Assembly (NCBI GenBank): GCA_026645575.1
Contig: JAPKMW010000056.1
Span: 8,002 to 72,001, forward strand
Direction: 5' to 3'
DNA length: 64,000 nucleotides
Origin: Caldilineaceae bacterium
Lineage (GTDB): Bacteria > Chloroflexota > Anaerolineae > Caldilineales > Caldilineaceae
Below, in pieces: positions 24,471-34,140 of the stretch. The notes beneath the pieces were generated by a model. The model was not told where the DNA came from. It made no database searches and worked only from the letters and a program-made list of their open reading frames with translations. A program made the position numbers and the translations under genes. The stretch's first letter is position 1, and each line of letters opens with the position of its first letter.

Positions 24471-26162
24471 ATGATAGAACCAAGCATTGAGCGTGAAGTA
24501 ACCGCAACCGAAGAACAAACTACTACCAATCCCCTTTCCTCGCCAGCCATGCCAACCGCTGAGGAAGCGGATGCCGCCGTAACCAATACAGATATAACCG
24601 CTACCGTTGCCGATGAGGGGTTGGATCAAAACGAACCTGACGGGGATGCGGATGAAGATCAACTCGCTGACGAGGACGACGCCGACGCGGAAGATCTGGT
24701 CGAGCCGGAAGATGCCCTGCCCGAAATCACCCTAACCGAACTTCCCGCTGCGTTACAGGCGGCTGCCGCCAAGGCCGGCTGGAATAAATTGATGCCGGTG
24801 CAGGCTAAAGCAATCCCCTATATGCTGGCCGGGCGCGATCTAATGGTGCAGTCACGCACAGGTAGCGGCAAAACCGGCGCCTTCTTACTGCCCATTTTGA
24901 CCCGCATCAACCCGAAGAAGGATGTTTGCCAGGCCATTGTGCTGGTGCCAACGCGCGAACTGGCGCAGCAGGTATCCAAAGAAGCGGAAATCCTCGGCGC
25001 AACCACTGGCGTTCGTAGCGCAGCCATCTATGGCGGCGTCAAATATGGTCCGCAGTTGGATGCCTTGAAAAAGGGTGCGCATCTTGTCATTGGCACACCA
25101 GGTCGCATTCTCGACCACCTGTTGCGGCGCAACCTGCGGCTGGATGACCTGGCCGTCATGGTCTTTGACGAGGCCGACCGGATGCTCTCTATGGGCTTCT
25201 ACCCGGATATGCGCGAGTTGCAACGTTACCTGCCCCAACGCAGCATCAACGCCTACATGTTTTCGGCCACCTTCCCCAGCAGCGTCATGCGCTTGGCCTA
25301 CGAGTTTCTCGCCAACCCGGAATTTCTTAGCCTGAGCCGGGATAAGGTGCATGTCACCACGGCGGAACATCTCTTCTATGTCACGCCGGTGATGAAACGG
25401 GATCGCAGCCTGATTCGCTTGATTGAAATCGAAAATCCGGCCTCGGCCTTTATCTTTTGCAACACCAAGAACACCGTTCACTATGTCGCCACCGTCCTGC
25501 AACGTTTTGGCTATGACGCCGACGAGATCAGTTCGGATCTGAATCAACAAGACCGGGATCGGGTTCTCAATCGGGTGCGCAGTGGTGAGTTGCGTTTCCT
25601 CGTGGCGACTGATGTGGCCGCCCGTGGCATTGACATTCCCGAACTCTCCCATGTCTTTCAATATGAGCCGCCGGAAGACCCGGAGTCCTATATCCATCGC
25701 GCTGGGCGCACGGCGCGCGCGGGGGCCACTGGCACCGTGATCACCTTGATTGAAAACTTTGCCGAACGTATCCAGTTACAAACCATTGCCAAACGCTTCA
25801 CCATCGAGCTGACCGAGCGCACCTTACCAACTGAGGAAGATGTGACCGCCTGTGTGGCCGAACGGGTGAGCGTTTTGCTGGAAGCCAAGCTGCGCAGCCG
25901 CGACAACCTGAAAACCGAGCGCATGAAACGCTTCATCCCCGCCATTGCCGATTGGAGTAGCACCGAGGAAGGCCAAGCCTTGCTGGCGATGTTGGTCGAT
26001 GATTTCTACCAACAATCGCTCCACGCCCCGCCCCTGCCCCCGGCAGATGCCAAGGCGCCACAACGAGGTGAACGCGCCAGTCGCAACCCGCGCCCGGATG
26101 AGCGAAGCGGCAAGTCGGGACGACGTGGTGGTCGCCGGCGGCGGTCGCGCAATCGAGGATGA
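24471..26162 (+). CDS. DEAD-box ATP-dependent RNA helicase
   Basis: A 563-residue DEAD-box protein. The core motifs are all present: Q-motif WNKLMPVQAKAI near 104, Walker A SRTGSGKTGAF with GSGKT at 131-135, PTRELAQQ, DEAD in VFDEADRMLSMGF, SAT in MFSATFP, and HRAGRTARAGATG. The N-terminus (about 10-88) is a low-complexity acidic Glu/Asp/Ala-rich extension. The C-terminus is an Arg/Gly-rich tail (SGRRGGRRRRSRNRG), typical of helicases that act on rRNA or in mRNA decay. The ATG at 24471 is weakly sited (ATCAGGTCC). A long terminator-like hairpin follows at 26207-26276, so the gene is probably monocistronic. Confidence 0.93.
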   Translation: MIEPSIEREVTATEEQTTTNPLSSPAMPTAEEADAAVTNTDITATVADEGLDQNEPDGDADEDQLADEDDADAEDLVEPEDALPEITLTELPAALQAAAAKAGWNKLMPVQAKAIPYMLAGRDLMVQSRTGSGKTGAFLLPILTRINPKKDVCQAIVLVPTRELAQQVSKEAEILGATTGVRSAAIYGGVKYGPQLDALKKGAHLVIGTPGRILDHLLRRNLRLDDLAVMVFDEADRMLSMGFYPDMRELQRYLPQRSINAYMFSATFPSSVMRLAYEFLANPEFLSLSRDKVHVTTAEHLFYVTPVMKRDRSLIRLIEIENPASAFIFCNTKNTVHYVATVLQRFGYDADEISSDLNQQDRDRVLNRVRSGELRFLVATDVAARGIDIPELSHVFQYEPPEDPESYIHRAGRTARAGATGTVITLIENFAERIQLQTIAKRFTIELTERTLPTEEDVTACVAERVSVLLEAKLRSRDNLKTERMKRFIPAIADWSSTEEGQALLAMLVDDFYQQSLHAPPLPPADAKAPQRGERASRNPRPDERSGKSGRRGGRRRRSRNRG

Positions 26163-26206
26163 GTTCGCCCAACGCGGCTTGCTAATGTAGACTCCTAACA
26201 ACAAGC

Positions 26207-26276
26207 AAATAACGGCTAGATAGACAAAGCACCCAGAGAAAGAACTCTGGGCGCTTTGTCTATCTAGCCGTTATTT
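26207..26276 (+). terminator. Strong hairpin terminator after the DEAD-box helicase gene
   Basis: Arms of 32 bases (26207-26238 and 26245-26276) with a single A-C mismatch and a 6-base loop. The stem core is CTAGATAGACAAAGC plus CCCAGAG. The T-rich end TTATTTATCTTA follows. It lies 45 bases after the stop codon. Confidence 0.8.
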
Positions 26277-26433
26277 ATCTTAGCCATACGGCCTATCTAT
26301 GGGACAATTTGATAGTTTTTAGCCATTTGACAGCCCATTCAGTTTATGGCATAGTTTAGCCACTGTCCGATCATAGGATATGTTTTACAACCCTTGCCAA
26401 ACATTACATCCTTTTGAGTGCTGGAGACTGTTG

Positions 26434-27423
26434 ATGTCTGTCATCCGTATTGCATCGTTATGTCAGATCTACAACGATGGCAATCACAATGCCTTTACCG
26501 ATCTTTGTCGTTTTGGCGAGTACTATTATCTCACCTTTCGTAGCTGCCCGGAAGGCCACATGATCTTTGCCTCCTCACGCATTATGATCTTACGCAGCCG
26601 CAACGCCCAACAGTGGGAGAAGGTTTACACCTTTAGCGTTCCTGATCGCGATGTGCGCGACCCCCATTTTTTGCTCTTTCAAGACAAGCTCTTTGTCTAT
26701 TCGGGAACCTGGCCGGTCGATCCGCACGATTCCCACCATATGGACCAAAACAATCATCTGGGCTTTGGCGTCTGGAGCGCCGATGGCGTCACCTGGTCGG
26801 CGCCGCAAGCGCTGGCCGGCACACATGGGTATTACGTCTGGCGCGCCGCCACCGACGGCAAACGGGCCTACTTGAATGGCCGCTGTATTCGCGATTTTGT
26901 CACGCCCCGCGACAACGCCCACGAGCGGGAATTGATGCAATCGTGGCTGCTACAAAGCGAGGATGGCCTGAACTGGTCACGGGCGGCGCTCATACAAGCG
27001 GCATATGGTGATGAAACCGCCTTCCACTTTGAAGCGGATGGACAAGTGGTCGCCGTGGTGCGTGCCGAGGCGGGTAAACCGGCCTGGATCTGTCGATCGG
27101 CGCCACCCTATCAGCAGTGGAGCCATCACACATTAGATCGTGCCGTCGGCGGGCCGCTGTTGGCGCACTGGGGGGAGCGCGATCTGGTTGGCGGGCGCAA
27201 AAGCATCAACAAACAGGCGCCGGTCACGGCCCTCTATTGGCTGATGAATGACGAACTGGTGGAAGCGCTAGAGCTACCCAGCGGCGGCGATACTTCCTAC
27301 CCCGGCTTTGTCGAAATTGCGCCCAATCGTGGCCTGCTCTCTTACTACTCCAGCCACGAAGGCAGCGGGACGAGTCTGGCGCCGTGTCATATTTATCTGG
27401 CGGAGTTAGTGCTGGAAGAGTGA
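26434..27423 (+). CDS. Beta-propeller glycosidase-like protein (sialidase/GH43-like fold), cytoplasmic
   Basis: A 329-residue protein with propeller-blade signatures (FGEYYYLTFRSCPEGHM, RDVRDPHFLLFQDKLFVYSG, GFGVWSADGVTWSAPQAL, LLQSEDGLNWSRA). The paired S/T-x-D-G-x-x-W Asp-box-like turns place it near the sialidase or five-bladed GH43/GH117-like enzymes. The early DP in RDPHF could be the catalytic base region. No signal peptide is present. I start at the ATG at 26434, which has TGGAG nine bases upstream, rather than at 26380. It directly precedes the Dpp/Opp-type importer, so it probably trims the imported oligosaccharide. Exact linkage unknown. Confidence 0.7.
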   Translation: MSVIRIASLCQIYNDGNHNAFTDLCRFGEYYYLTFRSCPEGHMIFASSRIMILRSRNAQQWEKVYTFSVPDRDVRDPHFLLFQDKLFVYSGTWPVDPHDSHHMDQNNHLGFGVWSADGVTWSAPQALAGTHGYYVWRAATDGKRAYLNGRCIRDFVTPRDNAHERELMQSWLLQSEDGLNWSRAALIQAAYGDETAFHFEADGQVVAVVRAEAGKPAWICRSAPPYQQWSHHTLDRAVGGPLLAHWGERDLVGGRKSINKQAPVTALYWLMNDELVEALELPSGGDTSYPGFVEIAPNRGLLSYYSSHEGSGTSLAPCHIYLAELVLEE

Positions 27424-27545
27424 CAAGGGGAAAATTAATAATTAATGGAGAATGATTAATTGCTAATGGGAACTGTTGGCAGACTGTATTAACAATTAAT
27501 GATTATCCGTTTTCCGTTAACTATTTTACCGTATTCCCCTTGTCA
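27421..27545. repeat. Nested snap-back repeat (AATTAAT units)
   Basis: The outer arms TGACAAGGGGAA (27421-27432, including the TGA stop of the glycosidase gene) and TTCCCCTTGTCA (27534-27545) pair perfectly. Inside, GAGAATGATTAATTGCTAAT (27448-27467) pairs with about 27490-27509 with three mismatches. It sits in the 143-bp gap before the first permease. Confidence 0.65.
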
Positions 27546-27566
27546 CCTGTCATTGGAACTTGACCT

Positions 27567-28553
27567 ATGTTGCTTTTTATTCTACGTCGTATCCTCATCA
27601 TGATTCCGACCCTGCTGGCGATCACCGTGGTCTCATTTGTGATCATCGAGGCGCCGCCGGGGGATTTTATTGATGTATACGTTGATCGTATCACGTCCCA
27701 ACAACAGGCCATTGACCCGTCTGAGGTGGAGGCGCTGCGGGCGCGCTATGGGTTGGGGCAGCCGGGCTATGTACGCTACTTCCGCTGGTTAGGATCGATC
27801 TTGCAAGGTGACCTAGGACGCTCGCTCGAATGGAATCAGCCCGTCACCAAGTTGATCGCCGACCGCTTGCCCTGGACGTTGACAATTTCGCTGCTCTCCT
27901 TTGTGCTGGTCTATCTAGTCAGCATCCCGATTGGCCTTTATTCGGCAACCAATCAATATTCGGCGCTGGACTATCTCTTTAGCTTGATCGGCTTTATCGG
28001 GCTGGCGATTCCAAATTTTCTCTTTGCGCTGATCATCTTGTGGCTCTACTTTCTAGCGACGGGCGATGTGGCGGTCGGCCTCTTTTCAAACGAATATCAA
28101 AACGCACCGTGGAGCGTGGGGCGGGTGATCGATCTGCTCAAACATATTTGGATGCCGGCGATTATTGTGGCGTTGGCCGGCACCGCCGGGTTGATTCGCG
28201 TGGTGCGCGCCAATTTGCTCGATGAGTTGCGCAAATCGTATGTAATGGTGGCCCGCTCGAAAGGGTTGTCGGAGTCGAAGCTGCTCTACAAATATCCCTT
28301 GCGCACCGCCATGAACCCGGTTGCCAGCACCATTGGGTGGGCGCTGCCGGGGTTGGTCAATGGGGAGTTGCTCACTTCGCTGGTTTTAGGCTTGCCGACG
28401 GTGGCGCCGCTCTTTGTCGGCGCGCTGATGAGCCAGGATATGTTTCTGGCCGGTAGTATCGTCTTGATTCTCAGCGCGCTCACGCTCATTGGCACCTTGC
28501 TTTCCGACATTTTACTCGCCTGGCTCGATCCGCGCATCCGCGAGGCGATTTAA
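27567..28553 (+). CDS. Dpp/Opp-type ABC transporter permease (DppB-like)
   Basis: A 328-residue inner-membrane permease of the oligopeptide/dipeptide/nickel type (BPD_transp_1). The first helix is FILRRILIMIPTLLAITVVSF, followed by a periplasmic segment with the GLGQPGYVRYFRWLGSILQG signature that marks DppB-like proteins. The EAA loop that docks on the ATPases is YVMVARSKGLSESKLLYKY. In thermophilic and Chloroflexota lineages such systems often carry oligosaccharides rather than peptides. The context (propeller glycosidase upstream, MocA oxidoreductase downstream) favours that here. The ATG at 27567 follows a weak GGAACTTGACCT site. Confidence 0.92.
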   Translation: MLLFILRRILIMIPTLLAITVVSFVIIEAPPGDFIDVYVDRITSQQQAIDPSEVEALRARYGLGQPGYVRYFRWLGSILQGDLGRSLEWNQPVTKLIADRLPWTLTISLLSFVLVYLVSIPIGLYSATNQYSALDYLFSLIGFIGLAIPNFLFALIILWLYFLATGDVAVGLFSNEYQNAPWSVGRVIDLLKHIWMPAIIVALAGTAGLIRVVRANLLDELRKSYVMVARSKGLSESKLLYKYPLRTAMNPVASTIGWALPGLVNGELLTSLVLGLPTVAPLFVGALMSQDMFLAGSIVLILSALTLIGTLLSDILLAWLDPRIREAI

Positions 28554-28559
28554 AAACAG

Positions 28560-28667
28560 GAACACAGAGGTCACAGAGAATGCACAGAGGACACAGAGCA
28601 TACAGAGGTAAACAATCGATGCCGTTTTCTCCGTTGTCTCTGTGCCATCTCTGCGCACTCTGTGTCC
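28560..28667. repeat. Snap-back tandem repeat (CACAGAGG unit) inside the ABC operon
   Basis: Four to five degenerate CACAGAG units (28560-28598) are followed after a 39-base loop by CTCTGTG-type units (28638-28667) in inverted order. It lies between the two permease genes of one operon, so it cannot be a complete terminator and may tune relative expression or mRNA stability. Confidence 0.7.
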
Positions 28668-28691
28668 CAGCAGTTTGTTACAGGGTTGATT

Positions 28692-29819
28692 ATGATTGCT
28701 GATGAACAACTATTACGCCCCCAAGCGGGGCTCGAAAAGAAAAATGAAAAGTTTCTGGTGGCTTCCCAGTGGCAACTGATCCGCTGGAAGTTTGCCCGCC
28801 ACCGCGTGGCGCTCTTATCGCTGGTAATTCTGATCATCTTCTATGGCGTCGCTGGCTTTGCCGAGTTTTTCGCGCCCTATGCCGCCGATGACTATGACAT
28901 TGATTATGTTCTGGCGCCGCCACAGCGCATTCATTGGGTGGATGAAGGGCGCTTCCGTCCCTTTGTCTATGGCTACACTGCCGAACTGGATGCCGCAACG
29001 TTCCGCACCACCTATAAGGTTGATGAGAGCCGGAAGTTTCCCCTGGCCTTTTGGGTCAAGGGGGAGCCATACAAATTTCTGGGGTTTGAGGGGGAGCGGC
29101 GTCTGTTTGGCGTGGCCGAAGGCAAGGTTCATCTCTTTGGCGCCGATGACCGGGGGCGCGATCTCTTTTCCCGCATCATCTATGGGGCGCGCATCTCCCT
29201 GTCGATTGGGTTGGTGGGCATTGCCATCAGTTCATTGATTGGCGTGGTGGTCGGCGGCATCTCCGGCTACTTTGGCGGCGCCGTCGATATGATCGTCCAG
29301 CGCGTCATCGAATTTATTCGCTCGATTCCCACCCTGCCACTGTGGATGGCGCTGAGTGTGGCCCTGCCGCCGACCTGGAGTATTGTCCAAGCCTACTTTG
29401 GCCTTGTCGTCATCCTCTCCCTGGTCGGCTGGACGGGGTTGGCGCGCGTGGTGCGCGGGAAATTCTTGTCGCTACGTGAGGAAGACTTTGTCATGGCGGC
29501 CCAACTCAACGGCGCCAGCGAACGAATTATCATCTTTAAGCATCTGCTGCCCCTCTTCTATAGCCATGTCATCGCCTCGCTCACGCTCAGTGTGCCGGGC
29601 ATGATTATCGGTGAAACGGCCCTCAGTTTTATCGGGCTGGGCTTGCAACCACCGGCGGTCAGTTGGGGCGTGCTACTCAAAGATTCACAAAAGATTCGGG
29701 TGCTGGCCGAAGCGCCTTGGCTGCTGATCCCAGGGGTCTTTATCATTATTGCCATTCTGGCTTTCAACTTTGTCGGCGATGGCCTGCGCGATGCGGCGGA
29801 TCCGTATGCGACGGTGTAA
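28692..29819 (+). CDS. Dpp/Opp-type ABC transporter permease (DppC-like) with extended periplasmic loop
   Basis: A 375-residue partner permease. An N-terminal helix (VALLSLVILIIFYGVAGF) is followed by an unusually long periplasmic loop of about 110 residues before the conserved FGADDRGRDLFSRIIYGAR segment. The EAA loop is DFVMAAQLNGASERIIIFK. The enlarged loop is what I know from oligosaccharide-type members, rather than DppC of E. coli at about 300 residues. I use the ATG at 28692 (AGGG upstream) and not 28662, because the extra ten codons come from the end of the snap-back repeat. Confidence 0.92.
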   Translation: MIADEQLLRPQAGLEKKNEKFLVASQWQLIRWKFARHRVALLSLVILIIFYGVAGFAEFFAPYAADDYDIDYVLAPPQRIHWVDEGRFRPFVYGYTAELDAATFRTTYKVDESRKFPLAFWVKGEPYKFLGFEGERRLFGVAEGKVHLFGADDRGRDLFSRIIYGARISLSIGLVGIAISSLIGVVVGGISGYFGGAVDMIVQRVIEFIRSIPTLPLWMALSVALPPTWSIVQAYFGLVVILSLVGWTGLARVVRGKFLSLREEDFVMAAQLNGASERIIIFKHLLPLFYSHVIASLTLSVPGMIIGETALSFIGLGLQPPAVSWGVLLKDSQKIRVLAEAPWLLIPGVFIIIAILAFNFVGDGLRDAADPYATV

Positions 29820-29823
29820 CAAA

Positions 29824-29871
29824 GTTACGAGTTACGAGTTACGGAATCGCCCGTAACTCGTAACTCGTAGC
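29824..29871. repeat. Snap-back tandem repeat (ACGAGTT unit)
   Basis: GTTACGAGTTACGAGTTACG plus G (29824-29844) pairs with 29851-29871 with one mismatch and a 6-base loop. It starts five bases after the permease stop and ends 25 bases before the ATPase start, again inside an operon. Confidence 0.75.
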
Positions 29872-29896
29872 TCGCAACATGTAACGGAATTTTTTG

Positions 29897-30892
29897 ATGG
29901 AACAAAGCCCTGTCTTACTTAGTGTCAATAACCTAACTACCCATTTCTTCTCCCGCGAAGGCATTGTCAAGGCCGTCGATGGCGTCAGCTTTGCCGTGCG
30001 CCGGGGCGAGACCCTAGGCATTGCCGGCGAGAGCGGCTGCGGCAAAAGCGTGATGGCGCAGTCGATCTTGCGCATTGTGCCGGGCAACGGGCGCATTGTC
30101 GATGGCGAAATTTTGCTCGAACACAACAATGAGATCATCGATCTGGTCAAGCTTGACTGGCAAGGCCCGCAAATTCGCCAGATTCGCGGCGGTATTATTT
30201 CGATGGTCTTTCAGGAGCCGATGACCTCCTTTAGCATGAATTACACCATCGGCAACCAGATCAGCGAGGTGATTCGGCTCCATCAACAGTGCAGTGAAAA
30301 GGAGGCGCGCCAACGCACTATCGACATCCTGAGCAAGGTCGGACTGCCCAAGCCGGAACAGACCATTGACGCCTACCCCTTTGCGCTGAGCGGCGGGATG
30401 CGCCAACGGGCGATGATCGCAATGGCGCTCTCCTGTCACCCCCGCCTTTTGATCGCCGATGAGCCGACCACAGCGCTTGATGTGACGATCCAGGCCCAAG
30501 TGCTTGACCTGATGAAGGCGCTCCAAAGCGAGTTGGGCATGGCGCTCATCGTCATCACCCATGATCTGGCCGTGATCTCCGAGTTATGTGACACGGTGAT
30601 GATTATGTATCTGGGCACAGATGTGGAAAGCGCGCCGGCAGATGAACTGTTTCGCAACCCCAAACATCCCTACACGATTGGGCTGCTCAGTTCTGTACCC
30701 AAACTCGGCGCCGGCAAAACGCAGATCATTGAAGCCATTCAAGGCACGGTGCCAACGCCCAGTGAACGCTCCAGCGGCTGCCCGTTCCACCCGCGCTGTC
30801 CGCAAGTGATCCAGGGTACTTGCGATGTCCACTTTCCCCGTCAGGTAGAGGTTGGCGCTGGTCATAAAGTGCGCTGTCATCTATATACATGA
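29897..30892 (+). CDS. Dpp/Opp-type ABC transporter ATPase (DppD-like)
   Basis: A 331-residue cytoplasmic ATPase. Walker A is AGESGCGKSVMAQ near residue 43, the signature motif is ALSGGMRQRAMIA, and Walker B is LLIADEPTTALD. The C-terminal oligopeptide-transporter extension contains the cysteines CPFHPRCPQV, which hold an iron-sulfur or metal site in relatives. It pairs with the ATPase encoded 12 bp downstream. The ATG at 29897 is used; a TTG lies one codon before. The ribosome site is weak (CGGAA), which suggests coupling to or balance by the preceding hairpin. Confidence 0.94.
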   Translation: MEQSPVLLSVNNLTTHFFSREGIVKAVDGVSFAVRRGETLGIAGESGCGKSVMAQSILRIVPGNGRIVDGEILLEHNNEIIDLVKLDWQGPQIRQIRGGIISMVFQEPMTSFSMNYTIGNQISEVIRLHQQCSEKEARQRTIDILSKVGLPKPEQTIDAYPFALSGGMRQRAMIAMALSCHPRLLIADEPTTALDVTIQAQVLDLMKALQSELGMALIVITHDLAVISELCDTVMIMYLGTDVESAPADELFRNPKHPYTIGLLSSVPKLGAGKTQIIEAIQGTVPTPSERSSGCPFHPRCPQVIQGTCDVHFPRQVEVGAGHKVRCHLYT

Positions 30893-30904
30893 TTTGGTAA
30901 AGCT

Positions 30905-31948
30905 ATGCGTAATCAAGACGTAATCGTTGAAGTGAAAGATCTGCATAAACACTTTCCCATCCAGCGCGGCTTTTTACGCCGGGTCGTGGGGCAGGTGAAG
31001 GCCGTAGATAATGTCTCCTTTGCCGTCAAGCGGGGCGAAACGTTGGCTCTGGTGGGCGAAAGCGGTTGCGGCAAGACGACGACCGGACGCTGCATTCTGC
31101 GCGCCATTGAGCCATCGGCGGGTCACATCCTTTTTCGGCCCAATGGCAACGACAGCGCCGTCGATCTGACCACCCTGGCGACCCCGGAATTGCGCCAGAT
31201 CCAACGCCATATGGGCATGATCTTTCAAGATCCCTACTCGTCGCTCAACCCACGCCTGACGATTTTGGAGATTATTGGTGAGCCGTTTGTCAACCGGAAG
31301 TTGGTGACACGCAAGCGCGAGTTAGAAGAGCGGGTGGCGGAACTGCTCCAAAGCGTGCGCCTTGACCCCAGCTACATGCGCCGTTACCCTCATGCCTTTA
31401 GCGGTGGTCAGCGCCAACGGATTGCCATTGCTCGCGCCCTGGCGCTCAATCCCCCCTTTGTCGTGGCCGATGAACCGGTCTCGGCGCTCGATGTGTCGGT
31501 GCAGGCGCAAATTTTGAGCCTCTTAAAAGAGTTGCAGCGGGAACGCAACCTGACCTATCTCTTTGTCGCCCATAACCTGGCGGTGGTTGAGTATATCAGT
31601 GATCGGGTGGCGGTGATGTATGTCGGGCAGATTGTCGAACTAGGGGAAACCCAACGCATCTTTGCCCACCCCCAACATCCCTACACCGAAGCCTTGCTTT
31701 CTGCCGTCCCAGTGATCGACACGCACCACGGCCACAAACGGGAGCGCATCGTGCTGGCCGGCGACATTGCCGACCCGGCCAATCGCCCCAGCGGCTGCTT
31801 CTTTCACCCCCGGTGCAGCTATGTACAAGAGCGCTGTCGCCGCGAAGAGCCGCCCCTGGTTAATGTTGCCCAGGCAGGCGAAGCTCCCCACTTTGCCCGC
31901 TGTCACTTTGCCGAGAGCCTGTCCTTAAAAGGCGTAACACCAGGCTAA
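30905..31948 (+). CDS. Dpp/Opp-type ABC transporter ATPase (DppF-like)
   Basis: A 347-residue second ATPase of the importer. Walker A is [13 protein letters not shown], the signature [13 protein letters not shown], and Walker [13 protein letters not shown]; the C-terminal extension has [10 protein letters not shown] and further cysteines near the end. Together with the upstream subunit it forms the heterodimeric motor. The coding sequence ends four bases before an interspersed repeat copy (31947-31974). The ATG at 30905 lies 12 bp after the dppD-like stop, consistent with one transcript. Confidence 0.94.
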   Translation: MRNQDVIVEVKDLHKHFPIQRGFLRRVVGQVKAVDNVSFAVKRGETLALVGESGCGKTTTGRCILRAIEPSAGHILFRPNGNDSAVDLTTLATPELRQIQRHMGMIFQDPYSSLNPRLTILEIIGEPFVNRKLVTRKRELEERVAELLQSVRLDPSYMRRYPHAFSGGQRQRIAIARALALNPPFVVADEPVSALDVSVQAQILSLLKELQRERNLTYLFVAHNLAVVEYISDRVAVMYVGQIVELGETQRIFAHPQHPYTEALLSAVPVIDTHHGHKRERIVLAGDIADPANRPSGCFFHPRCSYVQERCRREEPPLVNVAQAGEAPHFARCHFAESLSLKGVTPG

Positions 31949-31990
31949 TCCGTCCCGTAGGGACGCTTGAATTTAGGCGTCCCTACAGGA
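31947..31990. repeat. Copy 2 of the CGTCCCGTAGGGACG repeat, forming a hairpin
   Basis: TCCCGTAGGGACGC (31953-31966) pairs with GCGTCCCTACAGGA (31977-31990) with one mismatch over TTGAATTTAG. The left part (31947-31974) is the reverse complement of the copy at 7926-7950. It overlaps the dppF-like stop codon. Confidence 0.6.
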
Positions 31991-32058
31991 CAGGGGAAGA
32001 TCCTGATAACCGTATATCATTTATGTTTTTGGAGAGCAGAGCAACAGGAGGATACGCG

Positions 32059-34131
32059 ATGAAAGCAACGCTGTTTCGTGTACTGAGTTTACTCGTGATC
32101 CTGGCCATGCTGGTCAGCGCCTGCGCCGCGCCAGCCGGGCCGGCGGCCAGCGCGGGGGGCGGTGAACAGGCCGCAGCCCCGGCTGGTGAGCAGGCGGCCC
32201 CCGCCGGCGCCATTCTTACCGACAAGCCGGCTGACGCCGGTGAGCGCCCGGTGCAGGCCGACCTCTACAATTCGCCGGCGGATTATGAAGCGGCCACCGG
32301 CGAAAAGATCGCCGACTTTAGCGAGGCGCCTGAACTGGCCGAGGCCGTCGCTAAGGGCGAGTTGCCCCCAGTGGCCGAACGGTTGCCGGCGCACCCCATT
32401 GTGGTCAAGCCGGAAGAGGCCATCGGCAAATATGGCGGCATCATGCAGCTGGCGATCACTGGTCAGAATGAAAAGACCAACGAAGTCGGCACCTGGTGGT
32501 CGATGGAACCGCTGACCATTCATTCGCCCAAAGGGGTGATTGTCCCCAATGTCGCCACCAGTTGGGAATGGTCCGAGGATTACAAGACCCTCATTCTCAA
32601 GCTGCGCGAGGGGATCAAGTGGAGCGACGGCGTCCCCTTCACTGCTGATGACATTATGTTCTGGTGGGAAGATGTGGTGCTGAACACCGATCTGACGCCA
32701 ACCCCGCACACACTGTTGACCCGTGGCGGGCAAGTGGCGGAATTGACCAAAGTTGACGATTACACCATTCAATTCGTTTTTGCCGAACCCTATGCCCTCT
32801 TCACCACCTACCTGGGCAGTTGGGGTTTCCCACGCGCCGACCCGACCAGCCACCCCAAGCATTACCTGACCAAGTTCCATGCCAACTACACCGACGCCGC
32901 CGAACTTGAGAAGGCAATGAAAGAACAGAGCTTTGACACCTGGGTCGATTTCTTCAAGAATCAGAGCGCCGTCACCAACCCGGAGAAGCCGACCATTGCC
33001 GCCTGGATTCCCCAGGAATGGCCGCCCCAACCGCTCCAGATCCACAAGCGCAACCCCTATTACTGGAAAGTGGACAGCGCCGGCAACCAGCTACCCTACA
33101 TCAGTGAAATTCAAAGCACCCGCACCGCTGACCGGCAGGCCACCTTGCTCAAGACGATTGCCGGCGATCTCGACTTTTCGCGCATGGGCAGCATCGACCT
33201 GGCGCTTATGACCGATAACAAGGAGAAGGGCAACTATCGCTTTGCCTATGCTGACTGGATGCCCAATGCCTTCTGTAACATCATGTTCAATTACGACACC
33301 GCCGAAGAAGCCAAGAAGCCGCTCTACAATGATGTGCGCTTCCGCCAGGCGCTCTCGGTGGCGATCAACCGCGATGAGATTATCAAACTCTTCTACAAAG
33401 GCGGTGTCTTTGCCTCGCAAGTCGCCCCCTTGCGCGGCGACCCCTATCATGGTGAATCGGATCTCTTCCAGTCCTATGCCCAATTTGACCCTGACATGGG
33501 GAATCAACTGCTTGACGAGATCGGTCTCACCGCCCGCGACGCCGAAGGTTTCCGCTTGGCCCCGGATGGTAGCGAATTGCTGCTCATCGTCTACGTCAAC
33601 ACCTCCTGGCCGGCTGAATGCCCGGAGGTGATGGAAGTGGTGCGCGGCTATTGGGAAGCGATCGGCATCAAGGCCACGATCACCCCGGAAGCTGGGGAAC
33701 TTTGGGGAACGCGCCACAACGCCGGTGAACATGACATGGCTGTACGTGGCGCACACTTTGGCGGCGGCCCTGTCCATCCAACCCTCAACGGCAATACCTT
33801 TGCCCTCAGTGGTTGGCAATGGGCGCCGCAATGGGCCAAGTGGCTGGACACCCAAGGCGCCGAAGGCTCGGAACCGCCGGCTGATGTTAAGCGCATCCGC
33901 GAAATCCGCGAACTGGTGATGGGTGAACCGGATGAAGCGAAACGCACCGAGATGTTGCAAGAGGTCTTTGAGATTCACATGAACAACCTCTGGTCGATTG
34001 GGATTGTGGTCGATGACCCCAAGTTCGGCCAATTGACCGTTGTCAACAACCGGCTGCGCAATGTCGTCACCTGGTCCATCGCCGGCGAGTGGTACCCGGC
34101 CGTGCCGGCACAGTGGTTTATTAATGAATGA
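32059..34131 (+). CDS. ABC transporter substrate-binding lipoprotein (SBP_bac_5, DppA/OppA type, oligosaccharide-like size)
   Basis: A 690-residue extracytoplasmic binding protein. The lipoprotein signal ends in LVSAC with the lipidated cysteine at residue 22, followed by an Ala/Gly/Glu-rich linker. The SBP_bac_5 domain is recognisable from VVPNVATSWEWSEDYKTLIL, REGIKWSDGVPFTADDI and VRFRQALSVAINRDEI. At 690 residues it is larger than peptide binders (about 540), as are the sugar-oligomer binders of this family. The ATG at 32059 has CAGGAGG eight bases before; the frame opens at 32023 without one. It is the last subunit gene of the importer. Confidence 0.93.
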   Translation: MKATLFRVLSLLVILAMLVSACAAPAGPAASAGGGEQAAAPAGEQAAPAGAILTDKPADAGERPVQADLYNSPADYEAATGEKIADFSEAPELAEAVAKGELPPVAERLPAHPIVVKPEEAIGKYGGIMQLAITGQNEKTNEVGTWWSMEPLTIHSPKGVIVPNVATSWEWSEDYKTLILKLREGIKWSDGVPFTADDIMFWWEDVVLNTDLTPTPHTLLTRGGQVAELTKVDDYTIQFVFAEPYALFTTYLGSWGFPRADPTSHPKHYLTKFHANYTDAAELEKAMKEQSFDTWVDFFKNQSAVTNPEKPTIAAWIPQEWPPQPLQIHKRNPYYWKVDSAGNQLPYISEIQSTRTADRQATLLKTIAGDLDFSRMGSIDLALMTDNKEKGNYRFAYADWMPNAFCNIMFNYDTAEEAKKPLYNDVRFRQALSVAINRDEIIKLFYKGGVFASQVAPLRGDPYHGESDLFQSYAQFDPDMGNQLLDEIGLTARDAEGFRLAPDGSELLLIVYVNTSWPAECPEVMEVVRGYWEAIGIKATITPEAGELWGTRHNAGEHDMAVRGAHFGGGPVHPTLNGNTFALSGWQWAPQWAKWLDTQGAEGSEPPADVKRIREIRELVMGEPDEAKRTEMLQEVFEIHMNNLWSIGIVVDDPKFGQLTVVNNRLRNVVTWSIAGEWYPAVPAQWFINE

Positions 34132-34140
34132 CGAAGGGGA

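Noticed and set aside
32089..34032. Long minus-strand ORFs (318 and 313 codons) across the DppA-like gene
   Set aside because: Antisense shadows of a well-supported SBP_bac_5 lipoprotein.
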